NCBI RefSeq assembly: GCF_001999285.1
Contig: NZ_MLHN01000011.1
Span: 124,001-188,000, forward strand
DNA: 64,000 nt
DNA from: Rodentibacter genomosp. 1
GTDB taxonomy: Bacteria > Pseudomonadota > Gammaproteobacteria > Enterobacterales > Pasteurellaceae
Direction of reading: 5' to 3'
The position numbers and the translations under genes are program-made. Shown piece after piece: positions 1-9,580 of the stretch (position 1 is its first letter; the number at the start of each line of letters is the position of its first letter). The notes below the pieces were generated by a model. The model did no database searches. It was not told where the DNA came from and saw nothing but the letters and a program-made list of their open reading frames with translations.

Positions 1-1
1 G

Positions 2-718
2 CGTGAAAAACTCCGCCAAAATCTCACTCGTGGCAAAGTTGAGTGTACGTTACGCATTGAAACCAAAAAGCAAGTCAATGACGAACTCAATCTCAATAAA
101 GAACTGGCAAACCAAGTGATTCAATCTTTACAATGGATAAAAACTCAAGCAGGTGAAGGTGAAATTAACCTAACAGACGTTTTGCGTTATCCCGGCGTAG
201 TGGAAACTCAAGAACAGGATTTGGATACCATTAGTCAAGATCTATTGATCGCCTTTGATGAATTACTCACCGACTTTATCGCAATGCGTAGCCGTGAAGG
301 TGAAAAGTTACAAGATATTATTCAACAACGCTTAACCGCCATTACAATTGAAGCCGATAAAGTGCGGTCGCAAATGCCTGCTGTTTTACAATGGCAACGT
401 GAACGTTTGTTGCAACGTTTTGAAGACGCCCAAATCAACCTTGAACCTCAACGTCTTGAACAAGAAATGGTTTTACTCGCACAACGCGTAGATGTCGCAG
501 AAGAGCTTGATCGTCTACAAATGCACGTTAAAGAAACCACAAATATTTTGAAAAAAGGGGGGGCAGTCGGGCGTAAATTAGATTTTATGATGCAAGAGCT
601 CAACCGTGAATCCAATACCTTAGCTTCAAAATCAATCAATGCGGATATCACTGCAGCAGCAGTAGAATTAAAGGTGTTAATTGAACAAATGCGTGAACAA
701 ATTCAGAATTTAGAATAG
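2..718 (+). CDS. yicC: YicC family endoribonuclease-like protein (5' partial)
   Basis: The reading frame is open from base 2, so the first roughly 50 residues of a family protein of about 287 residues lie outside the window. The visible 238 residues begin REKLRQNLTRGKVEC and contain the C-terminal family hallmark KKGGAVGRKLDFMMQELNRE, followed by a short helical tail. E. coli YicC has been described as an endoribonuclease that affects small-RNA turnover; the family is otherwise linked to stationary-phase fitness. An uptake signal lies inside the gene near 360. A run of seven G falls in the conserved KKGG segment and is probably just codon choice. ygfZ follows after 9 bp, so the two are probably co-transcribed. 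Confidence 0.9.
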   Translation, partial: REKLRQNLTRGKVECTLRIETKKQVNDELNLNKELANQVIQSLQWIKTQAGEGEINLTDVLRYPGVVETQEQDLDTISQDLLIAFDELLTDFIAMRSREGEKLQDIIQQRLTAITIEADKVRSQMPAVLQWQRERLLQRFEDAQINLEPQRLEQEMVLLAQRVDVAEELDRLQMHVKETTNILKKGGAVGRKLDFMMQELNRESNTLASKSINADITAAAVELKVLIEQMREQIQNLE

Positions 719-727
719 GAGAAAAGG

Positions 728-1567
728 ATGGCTCAATTTATTCCATTAAATCAATATCAGCTGATTGAAGCACAGGGCGCTGATGCCGAAATCTATCTGC
801 AAGGGCAACTCACCACCGATGTCATTACATTAGCTAGCGGAGCAACAACCCTTACTGCACATTGTGATCCCAAAGGCAAAATGAACGCAATCTTTCGTTT
901 ATTCAAAGTGAGCCAAACACAATTCTTTTTATTGGTGAAAAGAGATTTGTTGCCCGGTGCGCTAGAAGCACTAAAAAAATACGCCGTATTTTCCAAAGTC
1001 AGCTTTGATTTGTTGGATTGGCAAATTGTGGGCGTGATGGGAGAAAAATGTGGAAAAATTCAACCGCACTTTTCATTGGAAATAGATGAACAACGCACTA
1101 TCCTACTCAATGAAACCCCATTATCGATCACCTTTAATGCTGAGGAAAAACTGTGGGAAGTGGCAGATATTCAAGCCGGTTTACCGGACTTAACGACAAA
1201 AACACAAAATGAATTTATTCCACAAGCTTTAAATCTTCAAGCGGTTGAACAGGCGATCTCCTTCACCAAAGGCTGCTATCTTGGACAAGAAATTGTGGCA
1301 CGAGCGAAATACCGTGGTGCCAATAAGCGAGCGATGTTTATTCTCAAAGGGGAAACTACCGCCCAGCCCGAAATCGGTGATACTATTGAAATGCAAATAG
1401 ACAATCATTGGAGAAAAACCGGCACGATCACAAGTGCGGTTAATCTTGGGGGGACTTTGTGGTTACAGGTCGTGATGAACAACGATGTGGAAACCGACCA
1501 ACCATTCCGTTTAGTAGGAGATAACATTCCTCTTACCGTTCAACCCTTACCTTATGTATTAGAGTAA
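728..1567 (+). CDS. ygfZ: tRNA-modifying / folate-binding protein YgfZ
   Basis: The 279-residue protein carries the YgfZ signature KGCYLGQE near residue 180 and the GcvT-like folate-binding fold expected of the family. YgfZ acts in the cytoplasm in repair or maintenance of certain Fe-S enzymes such as the tRNA methylthiotransferase MiaB, using the conserved Cys of the KGCYxGQE motif, which is present. It is somewhat shorter than the E. coli protein (326), as is common in Haemophilus. A good Shine-Dalgarno sequence (AGGAGAAAAGG) precedes the ATG. anmK starts one base after the stop, suggesting an operon with yicC upstream. An uptake signal lies near 1062. Confidence 0.92.
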   Translation: MAQFIPLNQYQLIEAQGADAEIYLQGQLTTDVITLASGATTLTAHCDPKGKMNAIFRLFKVSQTQFFLLVKRDLLPGALEALKKYAVFSKVSFDLLDWQIVGVMGEKCGKIQPHFSLEIDEQRTILLNETPLSITFNAEEKLWEVADIQAGLPDLTTKTQNEFIPQALNLQAVEQAISFTKGCYLGQEIVARAKYRGANKRAMFILKGETTAQPEIGDTIEMQIDNHWRKTGTITSAVNLGGTLWLQVVMNNDVETDQPFRLVGDNIPLTVQPLPYVLE

Positions 1568-1568
1568 A

Positions 1569-2693
1569 ATGGACGCACAATATTATATTGGGATAATGTC
1601 CGGTACGAGCCTAGACGGCGTAGATGTGGCACTGATGGATTTTTCCTCTACGCCACCTAAATTAGAGGCGACAGATTTTACCCCAATGCCCCAGCATCTA
1701 CGTGAAAAAATCACCACGCTTGTGCAATCGGGCGAAACATCCTTACAACAACTGGGCGAATTAGATCATCAATTGGGACGGTTGTATGCAGATTGCGTTA
1801 ATGCTTTCTTACAGAAATACCACCTTTCTCCGAAAGAAATTCAAGCCATTGGTTGTCATGGGCAGACCGTATGGCATTCCCCAAAAGGGCAATATCCCTT
1901 TACGATGCAAATCGGCGATATGAATTTACTTGCGGCTCACACCGGCATAACAACCATTGGTGATTTTCGACGCAAAGATATGGCATTCGGTGGGCAAGGA
2001 GCCCCCCTTGTGCCGGTATTTCATCAAGCCGTCTTTTCCGATCCCAACTATGCCACGGTCGTACTAAATATTGGTGGTATCAGCAATGTTTCTTTATTAA
2101 TTCCGGCGCTGCCGATAGTGGGCTTTGACACGGGGCCAGGCAATACTTTGCTTGATCAATGGATCGAAAAACACAAAGGCATAACCTATGATAGAAATGG
2201 AGATTGGGCAGCGACAGGACAAATCAATGAAACATTACTAAGTACTCTGTTAGATGAACCATTTTTCCACCAACCTCCACCGAAAAGCACAGGACGAGAA
2301 CAATTTAATTTAGTTTGGTTGGAACAAAAAATTCAACATTTGGCGTCAGATTCAACCGCACTTTTACCACAAGATGTGCAGGCGACACTGGTAGAATTGA
2401 CCTCAACAAGCATTACTAATGCCCTAGCCAAATTTGAGACGGATTTACCCAAACGCTTGCTGGTTTGTGGCGGGGGGGCAAAAAATAGCTTAATCATGCA
2501 GCGCTTGACAGAACAGCTCCCACAATGGGAAGTTCACACCACCAATGATTTTGGAATAGATTCTGATTATGTCGAAGCAGCGGCTTTTGCTTGGTTAGCC
2601 TATCGTAGGCTAAATAATCAATCGGGAAATTTACCAGAAGTGACCGGCGCTCGAAGGGAAGTCAGTTTAGGTGCAATTTTTCCAATGCCTTAA
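1569..2693 (+). CDS. anmK: anhydro-N-acetylmuramic acid kinase
   Basis: The 374-residue protein starts with [15 protein letters not shown], the nucleotide-binding loop of AnmK, and later shows [19 protein letters not shown] and [11 protein letters not shown], all typical of the family. AnmK phosphorylates and hydrolyses 1,6-anhydro-MurNAc to MurNAc-6-phosphate during cell-wall recycling. The product is the substrate of MurQ, encoded next downstream after 84 bp, so the pair covers two consecutive steps. A run of seven G lies within the codons for CGGGAKN, a conserved glycine-rich segment. Confidence 0.96.
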   Translation: MDAQYYIGIMSGTSLDGVDVALMDFSSTPPKLEATDFTPMPQHLREKITTLVQSGETSLQQLGELDHQLGRLYADCVNAFLQKYHLSPKEIQAIGCHGQTVWHSPKGQYPFTMQIGDMNLLAAHTGITTIGDFRRKDMAFGGQGAPLVPVFHQAVFSDPNYATVVLNIGGISNVSLLIPALPIVGFDTGPGNTLLDQWIEKHKGITYDRNGDWAATGQINETLLSTLLDEPFFHQPPPKSTGREQFNLVWLEQKIQHLASDSTALLPQDVQATLVELTSTSITNALAKFETDLPKRLLVCGGGAKNSLIMQRLTEQLPQWEVHTTNDFGIDSDYVEAAAFAWLAYRRLNNQSGNLPEVTGARREVSLGAIFPMP

Positions 2694-2744
2694 CTTCATA
2701 ATATTTAAAAGATATATTCCATAAACAACCAAACCTCAGAGTGA

Positions 2745-3850
<1,106 letters not shown>

Positions 3851-3878
3851 TACAGACATTCTATAAACAACATTTATA

Positions 3879-6044
3879 TTAAAGTTTTAAATATTTCAAT
3901 CTTAAGGCATTCATCAAGACAGAAACGGAACTTAGAGCCATCGCTGCCCCAGCAATGACCGGGTTCAGATAACCTAAGGCGGCAAGCGGAATGCCAAGCA
4001 CATTATAAATCAAGGCAAAAAAGAGATTTTGTTTGATATTTTTCAATGTGGCTTGGGCGATAAAAATGCCATCAACAAGATGATTGACCGACTGGCGCAT
4101 AAGAGTGGCTGAAGCCACTTGCTCCGCCACATCAGCTCCCGATTTCATAGCAAAGCTGACGTTTGCCATCACCAATGCCGCGGCGTCGTTAATGCCGTCA
4201 CCCACCATCGCAACAATTTTCCCCTCTTGCTGTAAAGCTTGAATTTTCGCGGCTTTATCACGCGGACTGAGCTTGCCAAATGCGATTGTAATATTAAGCT
4301 GTTGTGCAATATCGTCCACAACAGATTGACGATCACCACTCATTATCATGACATCAATATTTTGTTGATGTAAGCGTTCAATAGCGCCTTTACTTTCTTC
4401 CCGTAATGTGTCAGTGAGAGCAAATGCACCAACAATGTTGCCATTAATCGAAACAGCCACGATACTGGCAATCTCCCACACAGGGTCAAGTTGAATAGGT
4501 AAATTAAATCCACAGAACTCCGGTGAACCCACTTTCACTTCCCCTATTCCTTCAAGTTCAGCGGAAATTCCTGCACCGATTTTTGTATTCACCGAAAGTG
4601 CGGTCGGACTGATCAAATTTTTTTCTAATGTTTCACGCACAATCGCTTGAGCAAGGGGATGTGTTGCATACTGCTCTACTGCTGCACTCATTCGATATAA
4701 ATCATCTTCAGAAATGACCGCACTTTCAGGTTGCCACACGGCTGCGATTTTTAGCTCCCCCGTTGTCAATGTGCCGGTTTTGTCTAAAATAACCGTATCA
4801 ATATGGGCGGCTTGTTCCATCGCTGCCGCATCCTTAAACCAAATACCTTGGCTCACCGCTTTCCCCATTCCAGCCATAATCGCAGCCGGTGTAGCAAGCC
4901 CTAACGCACAAGGGCAAGCAATCACCAATACGGCAACGGCATGAATAATTGCCGTGCCAACATCGGCACTCAACCACCATGTTAGCCCAAGTGTTACAGC
5001 TGCAATCATAAGTACTATTGGAACAAACACTCCGGCAACTTTATCAGCGAAGCGGGCAATTGGTGCTTTTGTGCCTTGTGCTTCAGAAAGCGCTTTCATC
5101 ATATCGCCTAACAATGTTTGCTTACCGAGTTGATTGGCACGATAAGTCAAACTGCCTTCCGTAACCATCGCTCCCGCAAGCACAGTGCTTCCTATTTGCT
5201 TCATTTCCGGTAAAGCTTCTCCGGTTAAATGGCTTTCATCACACCAACCATAACCCATTTCCACCACACCATCAGCTGCGATACGCTCACCTTGGTTAGC
5301 ACGCAATACATCACCTATTTTCACTTGCTCAAGCGAAATAGTTTTCCAAGTTTCGTCACGCAACACGCCAACTTGTTTTGGGGTAAGCTGTAATAATGAC
5401 TGTAAGCTATTTAGGCTACGTTTTTTTGTACGTTCTTCCAAAAATTTGCCTAAACTGACAAACCCTATCACCATAACCGCCGCTTCAAAATAGATGTCAT
5501 GTAAAGCATTATGCCCTTGAGCCGTATGATAAAACAACATAAAAGCAGAATAGAAATAAATCGTGAGCGTCCCACTGCTGACTAATACATCCATATTAGC
5601 TAAACCGCCCCTAATGCTTCCTATCGCCGCACGGTAAAATGGGATAGCTAAGCCAAATTGAACAATCGTCGCCAACACAAATTGCCACATAGGTGGCAGC
5701 ATTAAGTTGTGATAACCGGTAAGCATACCGATCATGCCAATGAGAAATGGCACATTAATCAGCAATAACAGCCAAAGTCGCCAATAGGATTTTTTTTCGT
5801 CCTTTTGAATAAGAGTGCTATCTTTCTTTAAAATACCTTTAAAGCCTGTTTTTTGAATAATATCAAGAATATCTTTTTCATTGGCTAATGTTGGATCAAA
5901 GTCTACTTGTGCTTCTTCCACAGCAAAATTAACGCCAGCCTGCTTAACAAAAATTTTTTTATTCAATACCTTTTCAATTCTATTCGCGCAAGATTGGCAA
6001 GTCATCCCCTCAATTTGAAGGATAATTTTCTTACTCTGTTGCAT
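3879..6044 (-). CDS. copA: Copper-exporting P1B-type ATPase CopA
   Basis: The 721-residue protein starts with one heavy-metal-binding domain (GMTCQSC near residue 15), followed by membrane segments, the phosphatase TGEALP loop, the transmembrane metal site CPC (ACPCALGLATP), the phosphorylation motif DKTGTLT, the HP motif in THPLAQ and the hinge GDGINDAAAL. It pumps Cu(I) from the cytoplasm to the periplasm. I place the start at the ATG at 6044 (MQQSKKIILQIEG); upstream ATGs reach to 6137 but would encode residues read from copZ in another frame. It overlaps copZ by 14 bp, implying translational coupling. Confidence 0.93.
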   Translation of the reverse strand: MQQSKKIILQIEGMTCQSCANRIEKVLNKKIFVKQAGVNFAVEEAQVDFDPTLANEKDILDIIQKTGFKGILKKDSTLIQKDEKKSYWRLWLLLLINVPFLIGMIGMLTGYHNLMLPPMWQFVLATIVQFGLAIPFYRAAIGSIRGGLANMDVLVSSGTLTIYFYSAFMLFYHTAQGHNALHDIYFEAAVMVIGFVSLGKFLEERTKKRSLNSLQSLLQLTPKQVGVLRDETWKTISLEQVKIGDVLRANQGERIAADGVVEMGYGWCDESHLTGEALPEMKQIGSTVLAGAMVTEGSLTYRANQLGKQTLLGDMMKALSEAQGTKAPIARFADKVAGVFVPIVLMIAAVTLGLTWWLSADVGTAIIHAVAVLVIACPCALGLATPAAIMAGMGKAVSQGIWFKDAAAMEQAAHIDTVILDKTGTLTTGELKIAAVWQPESAVISEDDLYRMSAAVEQYATHPLAQAIVRETLEKNLISPTALSVNTKIGAGISAELEGIGEVKVGSPEFCGFNLPIQLDPVWEIASIVAVSINGNIVGAFALTDTLREESKGAIERLHQQNIDVMIMSGDRQSVVDDIAQQLNITIAFGKLSPRDKAAKIQALQQEGKIVAMVGDGINDAAALVMANVSFAMKSGADVAEQVASATLMRQSVNHLVDGIFIAQATLKNIKQNLFFALIYNVLGIPLAALGYLNPVIAGAAMALSSVSVLMNALRLKYLKL

Positions 6045-6237
6045 CGAAACCAGCATCCTCAATAACATCAATGAGTTGTGCAATAGTGATTTTTCCCTCA
6101 TCAAATTGAATTTCGGCATAACCTTCAAGGGAAACATTCACTTGTGTTACCCCCTCCAATTCTTCCAATAAACAGGTTACACTTTTTACACAGCCACCAC
6201 AATGCATCCCTGTTACAGTTAAACGAACGTTTTTCAT
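6031..6237 (-). CDS. copZ: CopZ-like copper chaperone (HMA domain)
   Basis: This 68-residue protein is a single heavy-metal-associated domain with the metal site GMHCGGC near the N terminus and the usual beta-alpha-beta pattern ending in VIEDAGFDATE. Such proteins carry Cu(I) to the cognate P-type ATPase, here CopA, whose start codon lies inside the end of this gene. A Shine-Dalgarno sequence GGAG lies just upstream of the ATG. The promoter is the MerR-type promoter shared with the divergent cueR. The separate chaperone fits with CopA having only one N-terminal metal domain. Confidence 0.9.
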   Translation of the reverse strand: MKNVRLTVTGMHCGGCVKSVTCLLEELEGVTQVNVSLEGYAEIQFDEGKITIAQLIDVIEDAGFDATE

Positions 6238-6279
6238 AATTTTCTCCTACTGATATTGAATCATTGATTAATGTAAACT

Positions 6280-6310
6280 ACTATAAACCTTAACTAAAGG
6301 TGAAGGTCAA
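6280..6310 (-). promoter_or_regulatory. CueR-type promoter/operator for copZ-copA
   Basis: Read on the minus strand, a -35 box TTGACC (6310-6305) and a -10 box TATAGT (6285-6280) are separated by 19 bp, the over-long spacer typical of MerR-family activated promoters. The spacer contains the perfect 5-bp-arm dyad ACCTT-TAGTT-AAGGT (6287-6301). MerR proteins activate by untwisting such spacers. The site lies between copZ and the divergent regulator gene. Confidence 0.85.
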
Positions 6311-6321
6311 GGTATTTTTTG

Positions 6322-6714
6322 GTGAATATTAGCAAAGCGGCGAAATTAAGTGGGCTCAGCACAAAACAAATTCGAGATTATGAAAAATTGGGCTTAATTA
6401 AACCGGCACATCGAAATATTTCCGGTTATCGCCATTATGAAGAAAAAGATATTGATAGGTTATATTTTATCCGTCATTCACGGGATGTGGGTTTTTCTTT
6501 ACAACAAATTGCACAATTACTCGCCCTTCAAGATAACCCGGCACGTTGTAGCCGTGAGGTGAAAGCCCTAACCGCACAGCACATTGCAGTATTAAGACAA
6601 CAAATTACTCAATTAGAAGAAATGGTTGAAGAGTTACAACATTGGTATGATGCTTGTCAGGGGAATGATTGTCCCGAATGTTCCATTTTGGACGGCTTAA
6701 AAGAGAAAAATTAA
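6322..6714 (+). CDS. cueR: MerR-family Cu(I)-responsive regulator CueR
   Basis: The roughly 130-residue protein has the MerR winged-helix start [25 protein letters not shown], a dimerisation helix, and the C-terminal metal loop C-x-GNDC-PEC that places two cysteines in CueR-like spacing. It is divergent from copZ-copA, whose promoter has the matching 19-bp spacer. I prefer the GTG at 6322, which gives the usual MNISKAAK start; a TTG one codon upstream at 6319 is the alternative. Its last codons overlap the end of metJ, which is transcribed towards it, by 4 bp. Confidence 0.9.
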   Translation: MNISKAAKLSGLSTKQIRDYEKLGLIKPAHRNISGYRHYEEKDIDRLYFIRHSRDVGFSLQQIAQLLALQDNPARCSREVKALTAQHIAVLRQQITQLEEMVEELQHWYDACQGNDCPECSILDGLKEKN

Positions 6715-7028
6715 TAATCCCAACTTTCAGGATCAATGCCCAATTGACGCATAATTTCTTTTGCTTCTTCCGGAATTTCATCATGGCGCTCTTTAAGTAA
6801 ATCAGCATCGGTTGGCAGAGGCTGACCGGTAAAGGCATGAAGAAAAGCCTCACAAAGCAACTCACTATTGGTCGCATGGCGTAAACTTTTTAATTGGCGA
6901 CGGGTACGTTCATTAGTCAAAATTTCCAATACTTTAATAGGAATTGACACCGTGATCTTTTTCACCTGCTCACTTTTCTTGCCGTGTTCCGCATAAGGGC
7001 TGATGTATTTGCCATCCCAATCTGCCAT
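6711..7028 (-). CDS. metJ: Methionine regulon repressor MetJ
   Basis: The 105 residues match the length and sequence pattern of MetJ, a ribbon-helix-helix repressor using S-adenosylmethionine as corepressor. The beta-strand segment [34 protein letters not shown] includes the DNA-contacting KITVSIP. MetJ represses met genes through tandem 8-bp met boxes. An AGACGGCT (7 of 8 to AGACGTCT) lies upstream at 7103-7110, but the adjacent box is poor, so autoregulation is uncertain. The gene ends overlapping cueR tail to tail. Confidence 0.96.
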   Translation of the reverse strand: MADWDGKYISPYAEHGKKSEQVKKITVSIPIKVLEILTNERTRRQLKSLRHATNSELLCEAFLHAFTGQPLPTDADLLKERHDEIPEEAKEIMRQLGIDPESWDY

Positions 7029-7159
7029 AACGCACCTTTTATAATAATTAAAAACCCAATAAGCGAGGATATTCTAAAGAAAAAACGAGTAAATAACAAT
7101 CTAGACGGCTAAACGACCGCACTTTTCAACATCAAAGTTAATTGTAATTGATAAATGTT

Positions 7160-7870
7160 TTATCTCCGTGTCGCCGTCGAAGCGAAGGTGATTTTATCAG
7201 GGCGATAACTAATACAACCATACTGAAATGGGCGGCCATCAGCTAAATAAGTCGTGCTGGTGACACTCACAACCATATTGTATTCACCAAGATCTAGTGC
7301 ATTTTCCTCTTCTTCATCGGCATAACGGAATACAATTTCCCGTTGTGAGTGACTGATGTTTAAGCCTAACTCATTTTCTAAATATTGATAAATTGATTGT
7401 TCTGCAATATCACGATTAATAAAAGGCACAATACGCCGATCAAAATAGGAAACCTCATATTCCACACGCTCTCCATCAATTTCACGTGTTCGAGCGATAC
7501 GATAAAAGTCAATTTGATCATTGACGTTAAAGATTTTCATTAATTCTTCTTCACCCTGTACGATATATAAACTGCTTAATGTGGTTTTGACCTGATGTGA
7601 CGAAAAAGGGTTTAATTCACCAACGGTTTTAATTTCAGAAAGTATTTGTGGTTTTGGTAAATGACGTTCTAAAACAATGGAGTTTCTACCTTGTTGCTTT
7701 TGAATGTAACCGTTTATTTCCAGTAGGGAAAGGGCTTTTCGGATAGTATCTTTTGAAAAACCATAATGTTGCATTAGTTCACTTTCACTCGGCAATTCTT
7801 GCTTTGCCGCTAACGTACCATTGCTAATATTCGCTTTTATATCGTGATAAACTTTCTTATATTTGCTCAT
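7160..7870 (-). CDS. GntR/HutC-family repressor, TreR/MalR-like
   Basis: This 236-residue protein has an N-terminal GntR winged helix (about residues 1-70, ELPSESELMQHYGFSKDTIRKALSLLEINGYI) and a C-terminal UTRA effector domain (YEVSYFDRRIVPFI ... RPFQYGCISYRPDKITF). The overall form is that of the trehalose-operon repressor TreR of Firmicutes rather than the LacI-type TreR of E. coli. It is divergent from malQ-glgP-EEP-EIICB, and no trehalase or trehalose-6-phosphate hydrolase is present. I infer that it represses the maltose block in response to a sugar phosphate. The ligand is not known; the name TreR would be a family label only. Confidence 0.85.
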   Translation of the reverse strand: MSKYKKVYHDIKANISNGTLAAKQELPSESELMQHYGFSKDTIRKALSLLEINGYIQKQQGRNSIVLERHLPKPQILSEIKTVGELNPFSSHQVKTTLSSLYIVQGEEELMKIFNVNDQIDFYRIARTREIDGERVEYEVSYFDRRIVPFINRDIAEQSIYQYLENELGLNISHSQREIVFRYADEEEENALDLGEYNMVVSVTSTTYLADGRPFQYGCISYRPDKITFASTATRR

Positions 7871-7941
7871 ATTCTACTCCGTCTATCTAATCTTTGATTC
7901 CATTCCCTTTTTTCTTCATAGGATAACATAAAAAATCCAAG

Positions 7942-8005
7942 TTATACGTACAAACATTGATTAAAATCATATTTTTACGTTAATGATAAAACTTTTACGT
8001 AAAAG
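7942..8005. promoter_or_regulatory. Three ACGT-centred operator candidates between the repressor gene and malQ
   Basis: The 198-bp divergent gap has three related sites centred on ACGT: TTATACGTACAA (7942-7953), TTTTTACGTTAA (7972-7983) and a perfect 14-bp palindrome CTTTTACGTAAAAG (7992-8005). A GntR-family regulator is encoded on one side and its probable target operon on the other, so these are the natural operator candidates. Binding is inferred from symmetry and position only. Confidence 0.55.
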
Positions 8006-8068
8006 ATATTGCATCAAGTCTGATTTTCGTTAAAATTGACGACAACGTTTACTCCTAGGAGATATATT

Positions 8069-9580
8069 ATGCTCACTCGTTCTAGCGGTGTTTTAATGCA
8101 CATCACCTCACTCCCAAACTCATTTGGTATCGGTAGTTTTGGACAATCCGCTTATGACTTTGTAGATTTTTTGGTTGAAACCAAGCAAACCTATTGGCAA
8201 ATCCTTCCGCTCACAACCACAAGCTATGGCGACTCACCTTACCAATCTTTTTCTGCCATTGCCGGTAATACTCATTTAATTGATTTTGAATTGTTAGAAA
8301 AAATGGGGCTTTTGCAAGAAACTGATTATCTTTCGGTCAATTTTGGGGATGATCCAACACAGGTTGATTATGAGCGTATTTTTTATGCCAGACGCCCTAT
8401 TCTAGAAATTGCGGTAAAAAATTTCGTTGCAAATGATAAGTTACAACCTGCATTTGAAAACTTTGAAAAAAATAACCGCACTTGGTTAGCTGATTATGCC
8501 GAGTTTATGGCAATTAAAGAGCATTTTGGTAATCACGCCTTACAGGAATGGGAAGATAAACAAGCTATCGCACGAGAACCGGAAAGCTTAGAAAAATATC
8601 GCACAATGCTGGCACAGCAAATTCAATATTTTAAAGTTACACAATATTTTTTCTTTCAACAGTGGCAAGCCTTGAAAGATTATGCCAATCAAAAAGGCAT
8701 CAAAATTATTGGAGATATGCCGATTTATGTTTCCGCAGATAGTGTGGAAGTCTGGACAAAACCGGAACTCTTCCAATTAGATGCCGAACGTAACCCTGTA
8801 TTTGTAGCAGGTGTTCCGGCTGATCAATTCAGTGCTACGGGACAACTTTGGGGTAACCCACTTTATGATTGGAACGAGCATAAAAAACAAGGCTATGCTT
8901 GGTGGATTTACCGTATAAAGGAAAGCTTCAAAATTTACGATGTGCTTCGTATTGACCATTTCAAAGGGTTTTCTGATTACTGGCAAGTTGATGGAAAAGC
9001 GGAAATTGCGAAGTTTGGAAGCTGGCAACCTGGTCCGGGCTATGAGCTATTTGAAGCCGTAAAACGACAATTAGGCGATTTACCGATTATCGCTGAAGAT
9101 CTGGGCAATATTGATGATAAAGCGAAAAAACTGTTAGCTGATTGCGGTTATCCCGGTATGAAAATTCTACAATTTGGTTTTGAAGATACCACGGGAGCCA
9201 GTTTTGATAGCCCTCATCATTGCATTCCTCATTGTATTGCTTACACAGGGACGCACGATAATGATGTCATTAATGGTTGGTATAACAATTTAACACCAGA
9301 GCAACAACAATATATCAATGACTATACACATCGTGGCACTGATGAATCTGTTTGTCAGGCAGTGATTCGTCAACTATTTGCAACGGTCAGTAATACAGCG
9401 ATTGCCACTATGCAAGATATTTTAGATTTGCCAACCTGTTCAAGAATGAATATCCCTTCTACCATTGGTGGAAACTGGCAATGGAGAATGCAAAAAACCG
9501 ATCTCACGCAAGATAAAAAAGATTTCTTAACAAAAATAACCGCTCTTTATCAAAGAGCGAATAAGGAAAAAAAACAATGA
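8069..9580 (+). CDS. malQ: 4-alpha-glucanotransferase (amylomaltase), short Firmicute-like form
   Basis: The 503-residue GH77 enzyme starts [14 protein letters not shown] and has the expected [15 protein letters not shown] and PIIAEDLG (catalytic acid) and YTGTHDND segments. It disproportionates maltose and maltodextrins, releasing glucose. It is the short form (about 500 residues), unlike the roughly 700-residue MalQ of enterobacteria and, as I recall, of H. influenzae. The ATG at 8069 follows AGGAGATAT; a TTG at 8036 is in frame but unlikely. The stop overlaps the glgP start by 4 bp. One uptake signal lies near 8477. Confidence 0.95.
   Translation: MLTRSSGVLMHITSLPNSFGIGSFGQSAYDFVDFLVETKQTYWQILPLTTTSYGDSPYQSFSAIAGNTHLIDFELLEKMGLLQETDYLSVNFGDDPTQVDYERIFYARRPILEIAVKNFVANDKLQPAFENFEKNNRTWLADYAEFMAIKEHFGNHALQEWEDKQAIAREPESLEKYRTMLAQQIQYFKVTQYFFFQQWQALKDYANQKGIKIIGDMPIYVSADSVEVWTKPELFQLDAERNPVFVAGVPADQFSATGQLWGNPLYDWNEHKKQGYAWWIYRIKESFKIYDVLRIDHFKGFSDYWQVDGKAEIAKFGSWQPGPGYELFEAVKRQLGDLPIIAEDLGNIDDKAKKLLADCGYPGMKILQFGFEDTTGASFDSPHHCIPHCIAYTGTHDNDVINGWYNNLTPEQQQYINDYTHRGTDESVCQAVIRQLFATVSNTAIATMQDILDLPTCSRMNIPSTIGGNWQWRMQKTDLTQDKKDFLTKITALYQRANKEKKQ

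Noticed and set aside
556-562. Seven-G runs (also about 2470 and 31235) as phase-variation tracts
   Set aside because: They are short and fall in conserved glycine codons of housekeeping genes yicC, anmK and rraA; Haemophilus phase-variable tracts are usually longer and in surface genes.
4714-4944. Open frame antisense to copA
   Set aside because: It lies opposite conserved ATPase motifs, has no ribosome site and no recognisable product; it is a mirror of the copA codons.
6045-6137. Longer CopA with about 31 extra N-terminal residues
   Set aside because: The extra residues are read from copZ in another frame and have no metal-domain character; the ATG at 6044 gives the normal start just before the GMTCQSC domain.
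7103-7118. Tandem met boxes upstream of metJ
   Set aside because: AGACGGCT matches 7 of 8, but the adjoining octamer matches about 5 of 8 and overlaps an uptake signal; too weak to call.
8036-8068. In-frame TTG extension of malQ
   Set aside because: A good AGGAGA ribosome site lies just before the ATG at 8069, and the extension falls in the control region.
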